Positions 11,601 through 21,361 of a DNA stretch of 64,000 bases are shown here, one piece after another. The translations under genes and the position numbers were made by a program. The stretch spans positions 16,251,501 to 16,315,500 of the forward strand of contig NC_135245.1 of the NCBI RefSeq assembly GCF_947623445.1, in the 5' to 3' direction. The DNA is from Clavelina lepadiformis (lineage: Eukaryota > Chordata > Ascidiacea > Aplousobranchia > Clavelinidae). The notes beneath the pieces are model-generated. The model searched no databases. It saw only the letters and a list, made by a program, of their open reading frames with translations, and was not told where the DNA came from. The first letter of the stretch is position 1. Each line of letters starts with the position of its first letter.

Positions 11601-12194
11601 AGCTGATGATTATACTTTTTGGCATTTTCAGTGGGAAAAAACAGATTTGTAGTTTGCTGCTTAGTTTCGACTATACTGTAGACTCCTTATTATGACCACA
11701 TTGGGACCAGACCATATTAGTTATTATATCTGAATGACCACAATGACCAAAACTGTTCTAGTGCCGTGTTTAACCCCACTAGGTTTGATACGGTTAGACT
11801 CAAAATGGCGAAAACATCAAATTTGTCATTGATTTCATTAAGATTAAACTGAATCATTAAAGTAAACGTAAGTTGATGAAATAAGAATACGTGTGGGATA
11901 ATTACAACTGTCAAGTTGCATGATTGCCATAAAAAATTAATAGAAAATCTGAAAAAATTAGTCAATATATCCAAAGACTGGTCATAGTAAACAGAATTTT
12001 ATGTGGCAAAATTCGTGATCAGACCAAAATGGTCATGTACAGTGCATGGTCATAATAAGCAGACTACACTGTACTCTGCGAATTTTCATCAAGACAACCT
12101 ATTTTTGTTGGTGCTTTGTATTAAACAAAACCCTTACGTTGCAGGTGGTGGTGGCGGCGGCAACTACGATGGAGGCAGATATGACAACTATTGA
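8601..12194 (+). CDS. Glycine-rich RNA-binding protein, CIRBP/RBM3-like (copy 1; exons 8601-8961 and 12145-12194)
   Basis: Predicted 136-residue RNA chaperone with one RRM (about residues 5-80) and an RGG/Gly-Tyr tail. RNP2 is VFVGNL (7-12) and RNP1 is RGFGFVTF (46-53), both with the aromatic RNA-stacking residues. The ATG is preceded by ACCAAAA and is the only in-frame start before the RRM. Exon 1 ends in phase 1 at G|GTAAGT (8962). The acceptor TTACGTTGCAG precedes 12145, and the 50 nt exon 2 adds a Gly run and NYDGGRYDNY before TGA. If the intron is retained, the frame ends after a short GKSCRSNCKPE tail. Family knowledge: CIRBP-type proteins bind mRNA 3' UTRs in stress and cold responses. 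This copy has the LYEIFGN helix variant shared with copy 43353. The intron carries a hAT MITE. Confidence 0.85.
10164..10828. mobile_element. hAT-type MITE in the intron of RRM copy 1 (8-bp TSD GCCTAATA)
   Basis: Termini CAGTGGTTCTCAACC and GGTTGAGAACCACTG are a perfect 15-bp inverted pair. GCCTAATA is duplicated exactly on both sides (10156-10163, 10829-10836). The introns of the copies at 33813 (near 36048), 19918 (near 18250) and 52282 (near 50652) have the undivided site, in the form GCTTAATA. A close relative sits at 38900-39447. No transposase frame is present. Confidence 0.9.
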
Positions 12195-12279
12195 TTGCCA
12201 ATGACATACTAAGCAATTCATTTGAAATGTTTAACATATACTTTCTGCCAAAGCAAGTCAGGCTTTGCTGGGTTAGCAT

Positions 12280-12540
12280 CTATAGTTTTAAGCTCCTAAT
12301 ATGTTGTGCACTATCATATGGGCCACCTGCATATGGATATAAACTACAATCATTTGTTTTGCAATGTGTCTGTGCATTTTTGTAAAAGTTGCCGCTAGAG
12401 CATTTTTTACATCTTGTATCGTGCTTTTTGACATACCTTTTTAGAAATGTGTTGTAGTATTGCTTTGCCGTTTTTGTCATTCACATCAATTAAAAGTGGA
12501 AGCTTCAAATGGCTGTTTTGCACGATGCTGTAGCCTGAGT
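12280..12540 (-). pseudogene. Terminal exon of an unrecognised convergent gene, frameshifted copy
   Basis: The minus-strand exon follows an acceptor CTCACCACAG (12541-12550) and ends at TAG (12280-12282), 86 bp from the RRM stop. Sister copies are at 16181, 37574, 45246 and 48615. Here an extra A in the AATGACAAAAACGG run shifts the frame about 50 nt into the exon; the C-terminal part with CxxC and C-x4-C spacing (KKCSSG, CKTNDC) stays open in another frame. No function recognised. Confidence 0.6.
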
Positions 12541-12762
12541 CTGTGGTGAGCAAACAAAAATCAGTAGCCTTAAGTTGAAGTTTGTACTGGAAATTAAACA
12601 TTAGTTTAGTTTTAAAATGTGATTGAATATATCATGAAAAGTGGCGCTGTACCAGACTAGAGCGAATTAAAAAACGTTACTGTACTTTATCGTTAGTGTA
12701 TTTTTTCTGTTGGAGTAGGGAGTACAAAGTTCGCAACGGAAGGAGTAGACGGTTACAGATTG

Positions 12763-12768
12763 AATAAA
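12763..12768 (+). terminator. Poly(A) signal of RRM copy 1
   Basis: AATAAA lies about 570 nt after the stop codon, beyond the antisense exon at 12280-12540. Equivalent signals exist at 38064, 45729, and on the minus strand at 15986-15991 and 48425-48430. No closer AATAAA lies between the stop and this site. Confidence 0.55.
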
Positions 12769-13040
12769 AAATGGGTGTGGTTGGAGATGCACAATACAGA
12801 ATAATTAACTATTCTAGAATAGTTTCTTGCAGATTCAGAATTTCGGATTCTATTCTAGAATAGCATAAAGGTGAAAATATTTAAGCACCCACAGTGTTTT
12901 TGTTTTGTCTTCGCAATAAGCTCACCAAATTACTATGGTTCAAACAAACTATGGCCAACCTTGACTGCAATACACATACTAAATTGGCTGGGATTAAAGC
13001 TGATGCGCGACTAGATAGTGAATTAGAATTTTGACCTTTT

Positions 13041-13155
13041 GACGGCCAATTTGTCGCCGGTTAATTTGATCGCCGGCCAATTTATCGACGGTTAATTTCA
13101 TCGCCGGCCAATTTGTTGCCGGTCAGTTGTCCACTACCAGTTGTCGCCGGTGAAT
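13041..13155. repeat. Degenerate 16-bp tandem repeat (CCGGYYAATTTNTCG type)
   Basis: About six units alternate GCCAATTTGTCGCCG and GTTAATTTGATCGCCG. No similar array is seen elsewhere in the window. Confidence 0.7.
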
Positions 13156-13171
13156 TTGTTCACGGTCACTT

Positions 13172-13247
13172 CACGTGATCCCGATATTTCAGTGGCAAGT
13201 TTTTAATGCAAACAGTAAAATCACTTTGCCCTTTAGTGCCACCATAA
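13172..13247 (-). other. Orphan fragment of an RRM intron
   Basis: Matches 17127-17195, intron sequence of the minus-strand copy 19918, in the same orientation. It is probably a leftover of the deleted intron of the truncated copy at 14249. Confidence 0.6.
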
Positions 13248-13264
13248 CATTTCGTGACGCGACA

Positions 13265-13402
13265 CTTAATCGAAAGACAGTTTATCGAACGACAGTTTAT
13301 TGAACTTAATCGAACGACAGCTGATCGAACCGACAGTTGATCGAACGACAAGTAATCGAACCGACAGTTGATCAAACCAACAGTTGGTCGAATCGACTGT
13401 TG
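13265..13402. repeat. Degenerate 15-16-bp tandem repeat (ATCGAACGACAGTTG type)
   Basis: About nine imperfect units of ATCGAACCGACAGTTG. It is separated from the 13041-13155 array only by the orphan intron piece. Confidence 0.7.
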
Positions 13403-13791
13403 TTTCTCCCGCACACAGTCATAGCACAACGTGGCGTACAGTTGCATTGTTTGTTGTAGAAAATTGAAATTTGGTGACTTTTCATAAAAAATGTTCAGCT
13501 ATCTGTCCATGTTTGTTTGATAAAGTTGGATTTTGTAATTTTTGAGATATTGTGATATTTATATAATTTTGCTCTCTCTCCGCATTGAAGCGTATTACTC
13601 ATGTACGCACCAATAACTTGACTAATTATTCTCTTTCGTTCTCTTCTCGCGGTTAGCTGGTTTTCCGCACAGCGGGGGCGCGACGTAACGATACCACAAT
13701 TTTTTCAAACAGTGCTAACACTGCAGTTTGAAACTCAATAAGAAACGGCAGGCCGTATTCTTGTGATAACTTATTAATATGTTTCGGGCCG

Positions 13792-13832
13792 GACGATTTC
13801 GCATGGCGGGCCGGCCGCCATGCGAAATCGTC
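13792..13832. repeat. Perfect 18-bp inverted repeat with 5-nt loop
   Basis: Arms 13792-13809 and 13815-13832 (GACGATTTCGCATGGCGG and its complement) surround GCCGG. The hairpin is GC-rich in AT-rich surroundings and sits about 40 bp beyond the point where the truncated RRM copy at 14249 loses homology. Confidence 0.85.
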
Positions 13833-13939
13833 AACTTTATGATACAAATATAAAATATAGATATAATCCTTGACTTTGTTAAATATTTTATAGCAATAGC
13901 AGGTTTATACTGGTTTGCAATTTGATCTGCAAGACTTAC

Positions 13940-14249
13940 CGTAACCACCTCCATATCCACCACCTCTTCCACGATAACCGCCTCCACCACCACCTCTTCG
14001 TGACTCCGCCTCGCGAACAGTGAGATCACGTCCTTTGAAATCAGTTTGATGAAGTCCCTTGATTGCTGCCTCGGCTTCATCCGGAGAACTGAAGGTGACA
14101 AACCCAAAACCACGAGCTCTGCCAGTATCACGATCTGTGATTATAGCCACATCTTCAACTTTTCCACAATTTCTAAATGTGTCCTTAAGTTCATCCTCAG
14201 TAGCGTCGTAAGAAAGATTCCCAACAAAAACCTTACAGCTATCTCCCAT
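13940..14249 (-). pseudogene. CIRBP-like RRM gene, copy 2, truncated after exon 1
   Basis: Exon 1 is open from ATG (14249) through RNP2 and RNP1 to a short Gly-rich tail and a normal G|GTAAGT donor (13939-13934). Intron homology stops near 13870 and no 50-nt terminal exon follows on this strand. If transcribed it could only give the intron-read-through form (114 residues, ending GKSCRSNCKPV). The RRM is of the LKDTFRN type like copies 19918, 33813 and 52282. Promoter, TATA box and upstream palindrome are retained, so transcription is possible. Confidence 0.75.
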
Positions 14250-14529
14250 TTTTGGTTATTTATTTTGTATTATTGTATCAAAATCCTGCAGTAGGCAAAC
14301 TTTTATATTATTGATTCGTCATGTACAAACTTGAAATGTATAAAAAATATTGGGGATTGGACAAATAAGTATAATAGTTATATATATCATATACAGTAGA
14401 ATCTTGTTTTTCTGAACAATTTTTCTGGCCAATATAATAGTGCACTAGATGAAGTAAATCATTTACTTTCTGTAAATGCCGGCTTATAGGTCCACTACCA
14501 GTTTTCAAGTCCAAAATACTGGCACTTTA

Positions 14530-15985
14530 ATGTAGAATAGAGAATAATTGATTATTCTAAATTAGTTTATTTCGAATCCAATTCTAGAATAGCATAAAGG
14601 TGAAAATATTCAAGCACCCACAGTGTTTTTGTTTTGCCTTTGCAATAAGCTCACCAAATTATTATGGTTCAAACAAGTTGGCAATTGTCAAATTAACATG
14701 AGGTACAGCTTAGTTAACCGCGATTAGCGCATAATATTGGAATGTGAAATAACAATCAACAACATCTGCACGTGCCAATGAAAACCTTCAATCATAAAAT
14801 AAAACCGGGTCCTAATATTCGGAAGAAATACGAAAATTGGATTGGAATCTTCTGAGATTTTGTTCTTTAGGTTTCCTTATTCTAGAATGTGCATCTCTAG
14901 GTGTAGTTAAGGTTGATATTGACTTTAAGTGCTGGTTGGTGGTTGTTGATCTGGATGCTTTCTTTTGTCTTAGGTTTTTGATCTTATTTACCATCCGATC
15001 AAAATATAGGTCTCTTTTTAGTCCATGCAGATCATAACATGCATACCCATAATAGCTGGTTAGATCCTTTGACGATAAGTAAAATGATTGATAAATTGAA
15101 CATGGAGCCAACTGGTATACGACGTCCCAAACTTGTTTGATACATTGTTTCAATACTATTCACAACAAATCGCCAAGCTTTTTGAAAGTTTTGGCTCTTC
15201 CTCAACGCAATTTTAGATACGCTACTCTATGCTGAAGTTACATGTATATTAACACTTTTACTGCAAGGCAAAAATAGATAAAAGTCTGGTAGGGCTAAAA
15301 AAAACGTTTTTAAGAATTCTGTTAAGTATCAGGTGCTCTAACCAGTCTTCCACAAGGCCGACAAAAAGTAAAGGTCACGCAAAGGTTTGGTTCGTTGACC
15401 ACGTGGTTGGTATGTCATTGTACCATTTTTCGTTGCGCGCATTTTTGACAGGATGGATGGGACAACTGCGGAAATTTTAGACTCGGATAATTGTTAACAT
15501 TAACTGCTAATATGTTTGCGACCACCTGCGGCAGCACAATCATCATCTTCCATTTGCCTCTTGTTCAGGCCTGGTCTTCATCCCGAAAAAATTCAGGGTC
15601 GACCAGTTGTCTGCAGCGACGCCTCCACTTTCCCCTGTCGATGGCATCCTCGATCTTCAAACCTCTCCTTCTCATATCATCCTTCAACGTCTCTTCCCAT
15701 GTTTTCTTTGGTCTTCCCCTTTTCACCTTTCCTTCAATCATCTTATGTTGTACTCTTCTTATTAAGCTCTCCTCATTCATTCGCTCAACGTGCCCCAACC
15801 ATCTCTGACGATGTCCTCTCAGATGTTCTTCAATATCTTCCACACCTGTCCACCTTCTTATCACATCATTGGTAATCCCATCTCGTAGTGTCTTACCACA
15901 CATCATTCGAATCATCCTCATTTCTGCGGCAGCACAATCAATCAATGAATTTATTTTTCGGCAAAGGCGTGGTGGGGACGTTGTT
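14530..15985 (+). repeat. Mosaic intergenic block, short copy, interrupted by a LINE end
   Basis: Follows the promoter side of the inverted copy 14249. Carries the block landmarks at 14590, 14774, 15136, 15330 and 15505, then ends at GGTGGGGACG where the inverted cassette of copy 19918 begins. The frame 14812-15153 on the minus strand has no recognisable domain. Confidence 0.7.
15543..15923 (-). mobile_element. 5'-truncated LINE 3' end with 17-bp TSD
   Basis: A minus-strand frame (15945-15565) encodes the C-terminal tail typical of non-LTR retrotransposon ORF2 (RRWTGVEDIEEHL, QRWLGHVERM, KRGRPKKTWEETL). CTGCGGCAGCACAATCA is duplicated exactly on both sides (15526-15542, 15924-15940), and the same sequence is uninterrupted in sister blocks at 28040 and 41428. 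The 3' end has a short GATGATGAT tail rather than poly(A), which would suit an RTE-like element; the clade is uncertain. The first codons of the frame come from the duplicated target, not the LINE. Confidence 0.85.
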
Positions 15986-16180
15986 TTTATTCAATATGTA
16001 ACTGTCTACTCCTGCCGTTGCTGTACCGCCTCCTATAACAGATACAAAAATACACTAATGATAAAGTACAGTAACGTTTTCTAATTCGCTCTAGTCTTGT
16101 ACAGTGGCACTTTTGATGATATTTAATTTTCAAGTACAAACTTCAACTTAAGGCTACTGATTTTTGTTTGCTCACCACAG

Positions 16181-16440
16181 ACTCAGGCTACAGCATCGTG
16201 CAAAACAGCCATTTGAAGCTTCCACTTTTAATTGATGTGAATGACAAAACAGCAAAGCAATACCACAACATATTTCTAAAAAGGTACGCCAAAAAGCACG
16301 ATACAATATTTACAAAATGCTCTAGTGGCAACTTTTACAAAAATGCAGAGATAACTTGCAAAACAAATGACTGTAGTTTATATCCATATACTGGTTGCCC
16401 ATATGATAGTGCACAACATATTAGGAGCTTAAAACTATAG
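16181..16440 (+). CDS. Terminal exon of an unrecognised convergent gene, open copy
   Basis: An acceptor CTCACCACAG precedes 16181 and the frame runs about 86 codons to TAG (16438-16440). The product starts DSGYSIVQNSHLKLPLLID, continues with a basic stretch (FLKRYAKKHD), then four Cys in C-x2-C and C-x4-C spacing (TKCSSG, CKTNDC), and ends AQHIRSLKL. I do not recognise the family; a small zinc- or disulfide-stabilised C-terminus is a guess. No upstream exons are seen in any copy, so only the last exon seems to have been carried along with the RRM cassette. It ends 85 bp from the stop of the RRM gene on the opposite strand. Confidence 0.5.
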
Positions 16441-16525
16441 ATGCTAACCTAGCAAAGCCTGACTTGCTTTGGCAGAAAGTATATGTTAAACATTTCAAAT
16501 GAATTGCTTAATATGTCATTTGCAA

Positions 16526-19500
16526 TCAATAGTTGTCGTATCTGCCTCCATCGTAGTTACCGCCGCCACCACCACCTGCAACGTAAGGGTTTTGTTTAAT
16601 ACAAAGCACCAACAAAAATAGGTTGTCTTGATGAAAATTCGCAGAGTACAGTGTAGTCTGCTTATTATGACCATGCACTGTACATGACCATTTTGGTCTG
16701 ATCACGAATTTTGCCACATAAAATTCTGTTTACTATGACCAGTCTTTGGATATATTGACCATTTTTTGGGACTTTTTATTAATTTTTTATGGCAGACATG
16801 CAACTTGACAGTTGCAATTATCCCACATGTATTCTTATTTCATCTACTTACATTTACTTTAATGATTGTCTTTAATCTTAATGAAATAAATGACAAATTT
16901 GATGTTTTTGCCATTTTGAGCCTAACCGTACCAAACCTGGTGGGGTTAAACACGGCACTATAACAATTTCGGTCATTGTGGCCATTCAGATATAATAACT
17001 AATATTGTCTGGTCCCAATGTGGTCATAATAAGGAGTCTACAGTATAGTCGAAACTAAGCAGCACACTACAAGTCTGTTTTTTCCCAACTGAAAACGCCA
17101 AAAATTATAATCATCAACTAACCCTGATATTTCAGTGGCAAGCTTTTAATGCAAACAGTAAAATCACTTTGGCCTTTAGTGCCACCATAACATTTAGCCT
17201 AAAACTAGGACACAAAATGTCGCGATAATGGATAATTTACTGTAATAAATGTAACAAACCACTTTCCAAACTTTACATGGAAACGCACATGCAAATAATG
17301 TGTGTTGGGTGCGATCGTGACAAACTTCTAGCTTTCTGGAAAAATCTATTTAGGTGCAATGTGTCGTGAGATATATTTGGGTTTCAGATCTGCTTTAAAT
17401 CTTACTAACCTATACCATTTAATCCATAACATCTCAGAACCATTAGCAAACATACTATAATAAGCAAAAGTCATTATTTGCGTAACACAGTGATAAATAA
17501 TTCTTGTTTAGAAAAGCCCAGCATTTGGACTGTCGAGTTCTTGGGTTTATTGTCATAATTAGCCCTTCATAATTGCGACAATCACACCCAACATGTATGG
17601 TCATAATTCTCGTGCAGATCTGATGATATATTATAATGTTATTTGTGTTCTGTTTCGTGTGTTTATCAACAAGTGTTGGGCTATATTTTGGTGTTTAAAA
17701 TATGCGACCCAGTTTTGATTACTTACGAGTCACGTCATTCGTACTACAGCGCTCTATGTGTTAGTTTTCAATTTTTGAGTCGAGTATTAACAGTCTACTG
17801 CAGTGGTTCTTAAACAGGGGGGCGTGTAAGATTCATAAGGGGGGCGTGTAAGATTCATAAGAGGGGCGCGAGAGATGACATATGTGCATTATCTTCTACA
17901 AAGCCTCAAATTAAACGTTTGGTTTCCCAAAAACATTTACATCCGTCACATTAATAAAAATTAATTGAAAATAAACTGTTGTTTTGTTTGATTCTTTTTT
18001 ATTTTGCAATGAAGTGGGGCGCGGATTTTTTAGGTACCGTCAAGGGGGGGCGTGTGCCAAAAAGTTTAAAAACCCTGGTCTACTGAATGCAACTCTATTC
18101 CGTGCTCTGAAAACAGAAACTGTTTCGTTGAGAATTAAAATATATCAATATTAAAGACATTGACAGTTTGGTTTTTGTACTATAATGCTGAACTAAGCTA
18201 TCAGGGATTAATGAATGCGATATCAATGGAGTCAGATTAACGAACAATCTATTAAGCAATAATTAACAAGGTTTAATCTCAACAACATGCCTAGTTAGCA
18301 CAAACTAATGGTATGTCTAAATTTGGGATGTTTTGCACTATAGTCTAAATTTTTGTAAGAAAACACTAAAATATTTACATAAAATAAATATAACAAAAAT
18401 GAAAAGGACATTTAGTGCAAATCGCAATAGACCCATGAGATATATTTTGTGCAACCAAATTAATCATTTATTGTGACTAAAATCAACATGCATTCATATC
18501 ACAAAACATTGTTATAGTTGTTATAATGTTATATTTTAAAAAAATCAAAGAAAGTTTGAAAACCTAGTATATACATAAGCATAATATTATACCTAATAAC
18601 TACTGTTAGGGTTGGGACAGAAGAGAATTAAAATTAATTGATATGGCCAAGTCTAAGTTGTTATAATTAAGACTCAGCCAGCCAATTTAGCATTGGTACT
18701 TCAACACATAACCTGGTGCATTGAACGTAAAAACAGCAGTCTAAGGTTTGTTTATGTGAGCAAAACACTTAAAATATCATAGATGCATTAAAACTCAATG
18801 CTCCAATATTTGGCTATCAGCCCAACATTTAAAATATTAAGCATCAATTTAGAACTTTATACCAGCGTACAAACTCTCTGCTATGAAAATTTCAGGCAAA
18901 AAAAAATGGAAAAAGGCTAAGGCGCCAATTTTGAATTGTAATTTTGCGATATGTCATCACTTTTCACCCTTAAAACAAAAAAATTTAAACACAAATTAAT
19001 AAAATATGGCTTGTCCCAACCCTATCGATTATTATGTAATTATACAAACTAAGCAAATAAATAACAATTCGCTTAATGTTATGAGGGATGCTGGAACAAA
19101 AACTGAAATGTTAAATTGGCCATCTTACCTCGTCATTTAAATCCCTGTCAAACACATAACTCCTGATGTGTGTCACCCTTGGGGACATTTCTAAGTCCTT
19201 GTGGAACTATCCACTTGGTCTATAACTCTATATGATATTTTACCCTTGGATTGTTCACAAAAGAACAAATATTAGTATGATTATTTCGGCCCAAAATAAG
19301 TTTGTCCAGTCCCATAACTAACATGTTGTTTCAGTAAGCATATGAAAAAACATCTTCTAAAAGCTAAACAACAGCTAAGCATTATTGCTACTAACAAAAT
19401 ATTATTATATATATATTATACAAAAAATATGTCCTGGTTAGTGAAAAGCAAAAGCCCTTGACTTTGTTAAATATTTTATAGCAATAGCAGGTTTATTCTG

Positions 19501-19918
19501 GTTTGCAATTTGATCTGCAAGACTTACCGTAACCACCTCCACTTCTTCCACCTCCATATCCACCACCACCTCCACGTCCGCCGCCATATCCTCCACCACC
19601 ACCACCTCTTCCACGATAACCGCCTCCGCCACCACCACGATATCCGCCTCCACCACCACCACCTCTTCGTGACTCCGCCTCCCTAACAGTGAGATCACGT
19701 CCTTTGAAATTAGTTTGATGAAGTCCCTTGATTGCTGCCTCGGCTTCATCCGGAGAACTGAAGGTGACAAACCCAAAACCACGAGCTCTGCCAGTATCAC
19801 GATCTGTGATTATAGCCACATCTTCAACTTTTCCACAATTTCTAAATGTGTCCTTAAGTTCATCCTCAGTAGCGTCGTAAGAAAGATTCCCAACAAAAAC
19901 CTTACAGCTATCTCCCAT
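16526..19918 (-). CDS. Glycine-rich RNA-binding protein, CIRBP/RBM3-like (copy 3; exons 19918-19528 and 16575-16526)
   Basis: Predicted 146 residues: RRM with RNP2 VFVGNL and RNP1 RGFGFVTF, LKDTFRN helix, then a long Gly/Arg/Tyr tail (YRGGGGGGYRGRGG, GGYGGGRSGGG). Exon 1 is 391 nt and ends in phase 1 at a GTAAGT donor. The acceptor AACGTTGCAG precedes the 50 nt last exon encoding the fixed NYDGGRYDNY end. The 2952 bp intron contains a 277 bp MITE also present in copy 52282. One RRM change (HQTNF for HQTDF) is private. The TATA box is at 19969-19976 and the poly(A) signal at 15986-15991, both read on the minus strand. Confidence 0.85.
17801..18077. mobile_element. hAT-type MITE (277 bp) in the intron of RRM copy 3, TSD GTCTACTG
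   Basis: Starts CAGTGGTTCTTAAACAGG and ends GTTTAAAAACCCTG. The 8-bp GTCTACTG is repeated exactly (17793-17800, 18078-18085). Copies 33813 (near 36218) and 8601 have no insert at this site. The same insertion is at 50223-50476 in copy 52282. It contains an internal short repeat (GGGGCGTGTAAGATTCATAA) in tandem. Confidence 0.85.
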
Positions 19919-20209
19919 TTTTGGTTATTTATTTTGTATTATTGTATCAAAATCCTGCAGTAGGCAAACTTTTATATTATTGATTCGTCATGTACAAACT
20001 TAAAATGTATAAAAAATATTGGGGATTGGACAAATAAGTATAATAGTTATATATATCATATACAGTAGAATCTTGTTTTTCTGAACCATTTTTCTGGCCA
20101 ATATAATAGTGCACTAGATAAAGTAAATCATTTACTTTCTGTAAATGCCGGCTTAGGCTATAGGTCCACTCTCAGTTTTCAAGTCCAAAATACTGGCACT
20201 TTAATGTAG

Positions 20210-20767
20210 AATAATTGAATATTCTAGATTAGTTTATTTCAAATCCAATTCTAGAATAGCATAAAAGTGAAAATATTCAAGCACCCACAGTGTTTTTCTT
20301 TTGCCTTTGCAATAAGCTCACCAAACTATTATGGTTTAAACAAGTTGATAATTGTCAAATTAACATGAGGTACAGCTCAGTTAATCGCGATTAGCGCATA
20401 ATATTGGAATGTGAAATAACTATCAACAACATCTCCTGCACGTGCCAATGAAAACCTTCAATCATAAAATAAAACCGGGTCCTAAGATTTGGAAGAAATA
20501 CGAAAAATGGATTGGATTGACAAATTGAACATGGAGCCGACTGGTATACGGTGTCCCAAAACTTGTTTGATACGTTGTTTCAATACTATTCACAACAAAT
20601 TGCCAAGCTTTTTGAAAGTTTTGGCTCTTCCTCAACGCAATTTTAGATACACTACTCTATGCTGAAGTTACATATATATTAACACTTTTACTGCAAGGCA
20701 AAACTAGATAAAATTCTTGTTGGGCTAAAAAAACGGTTTTAAGAATTCTGTAAGTATTAGGTGCTCT
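20210..20767 (+). repeat. Mosaic intergenic block, left part of the copy split by the gypsy element
   Basis: Starts at the promoter edge of the inverted copy 19918 and has the block landmarks at 20255, 20444 and 20562. It is missing about 0.5 kb between 20510 and 20520 relative to the copy at 38222, a deletion shared with 52865. It stops at GTGCTCT, where the LTR element inserted. Confidence 0.65.
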
Positions 20768-21049
20768 TGTAGCGGCCATTGGGTGTTTGTTTGGTTTGTC
20801 GCTGGTTGGCGCCCTCGGAATGTTACGGCACGTGTTGATTTCAGCACTGCGCGTTCGTTTTACCATCCCATTCCGTTTTGCACCGCTTGTGCACAGGACG
20901 CCAGATTGAATAAAGGTTGAACTAAGAAAGCCCTGTTCATTTACTTTAATATATGAGCGAAGTTGGCATACAACTAAACAGCAACCTTCTGAGACAAGGA
21001 GTCAGCAACGCAGCATCGTAACAACGCAACAACAACTACCTTCGCCATA
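20768..21049 (+). repeat. 5' LTR of the gypsy element
   Basis: Begins TGTAGCGGCC, contains AATAAA at 20911-20916, and ends at TTCGCCATA. Its last ~140 bp are repeated almost exactly at 26128-26267. Confidence 0.75.
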
Positions 21050-21056
21050 TATTCTG

Positions 21057-21361
21057 GTGACCTCCGACTACAACTCTGAAGATATGTCCTACCTACAACC
21101 CATGCAAGGTAACTCTTCTACTTTACAGCATAGTCAGGGCCGTGCCCAGGTTTCTTCTTCGCTGCACGCCCCGTCCTGCAGCAATGTTCCTTGCGATTTA
21201 GCTTTTGACGTGTCTGAGCCACCTCAGGCGGAAAGTGTTGATAATACTTTAATTGACTTCGGAGTTGATTCCCTGCTCGATTTGCCGCGAAATTTAACTC
21301 ACCGTCCGACACCATGTCGCTCTGTCCAGTTTTCGGCAACCAACCCGTTTCTTCCAGAGTA
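21057..21361 (+). pseudogene. gag, 5' part, interrupted by a pogo-like insertion
   Basis: Open from just after the primer-binding site to the insertion at 21362. The reading frame is acidic and Ser/Pro-rich with no catalytic motif. It continues in frame at 24052 when the inserted element and one TA copy are left out, so the frame was open when the insertion happened. The stop read at 21361 comes from the inserted element. Confidence 0.7.

Noticed and set aside
20657..20866. Minus-strand frame in the 5' LTR region as a gene.
   Set aside because: It crosses the LTR insertion boundary (20767/20768), so it is an artefact of the junction.
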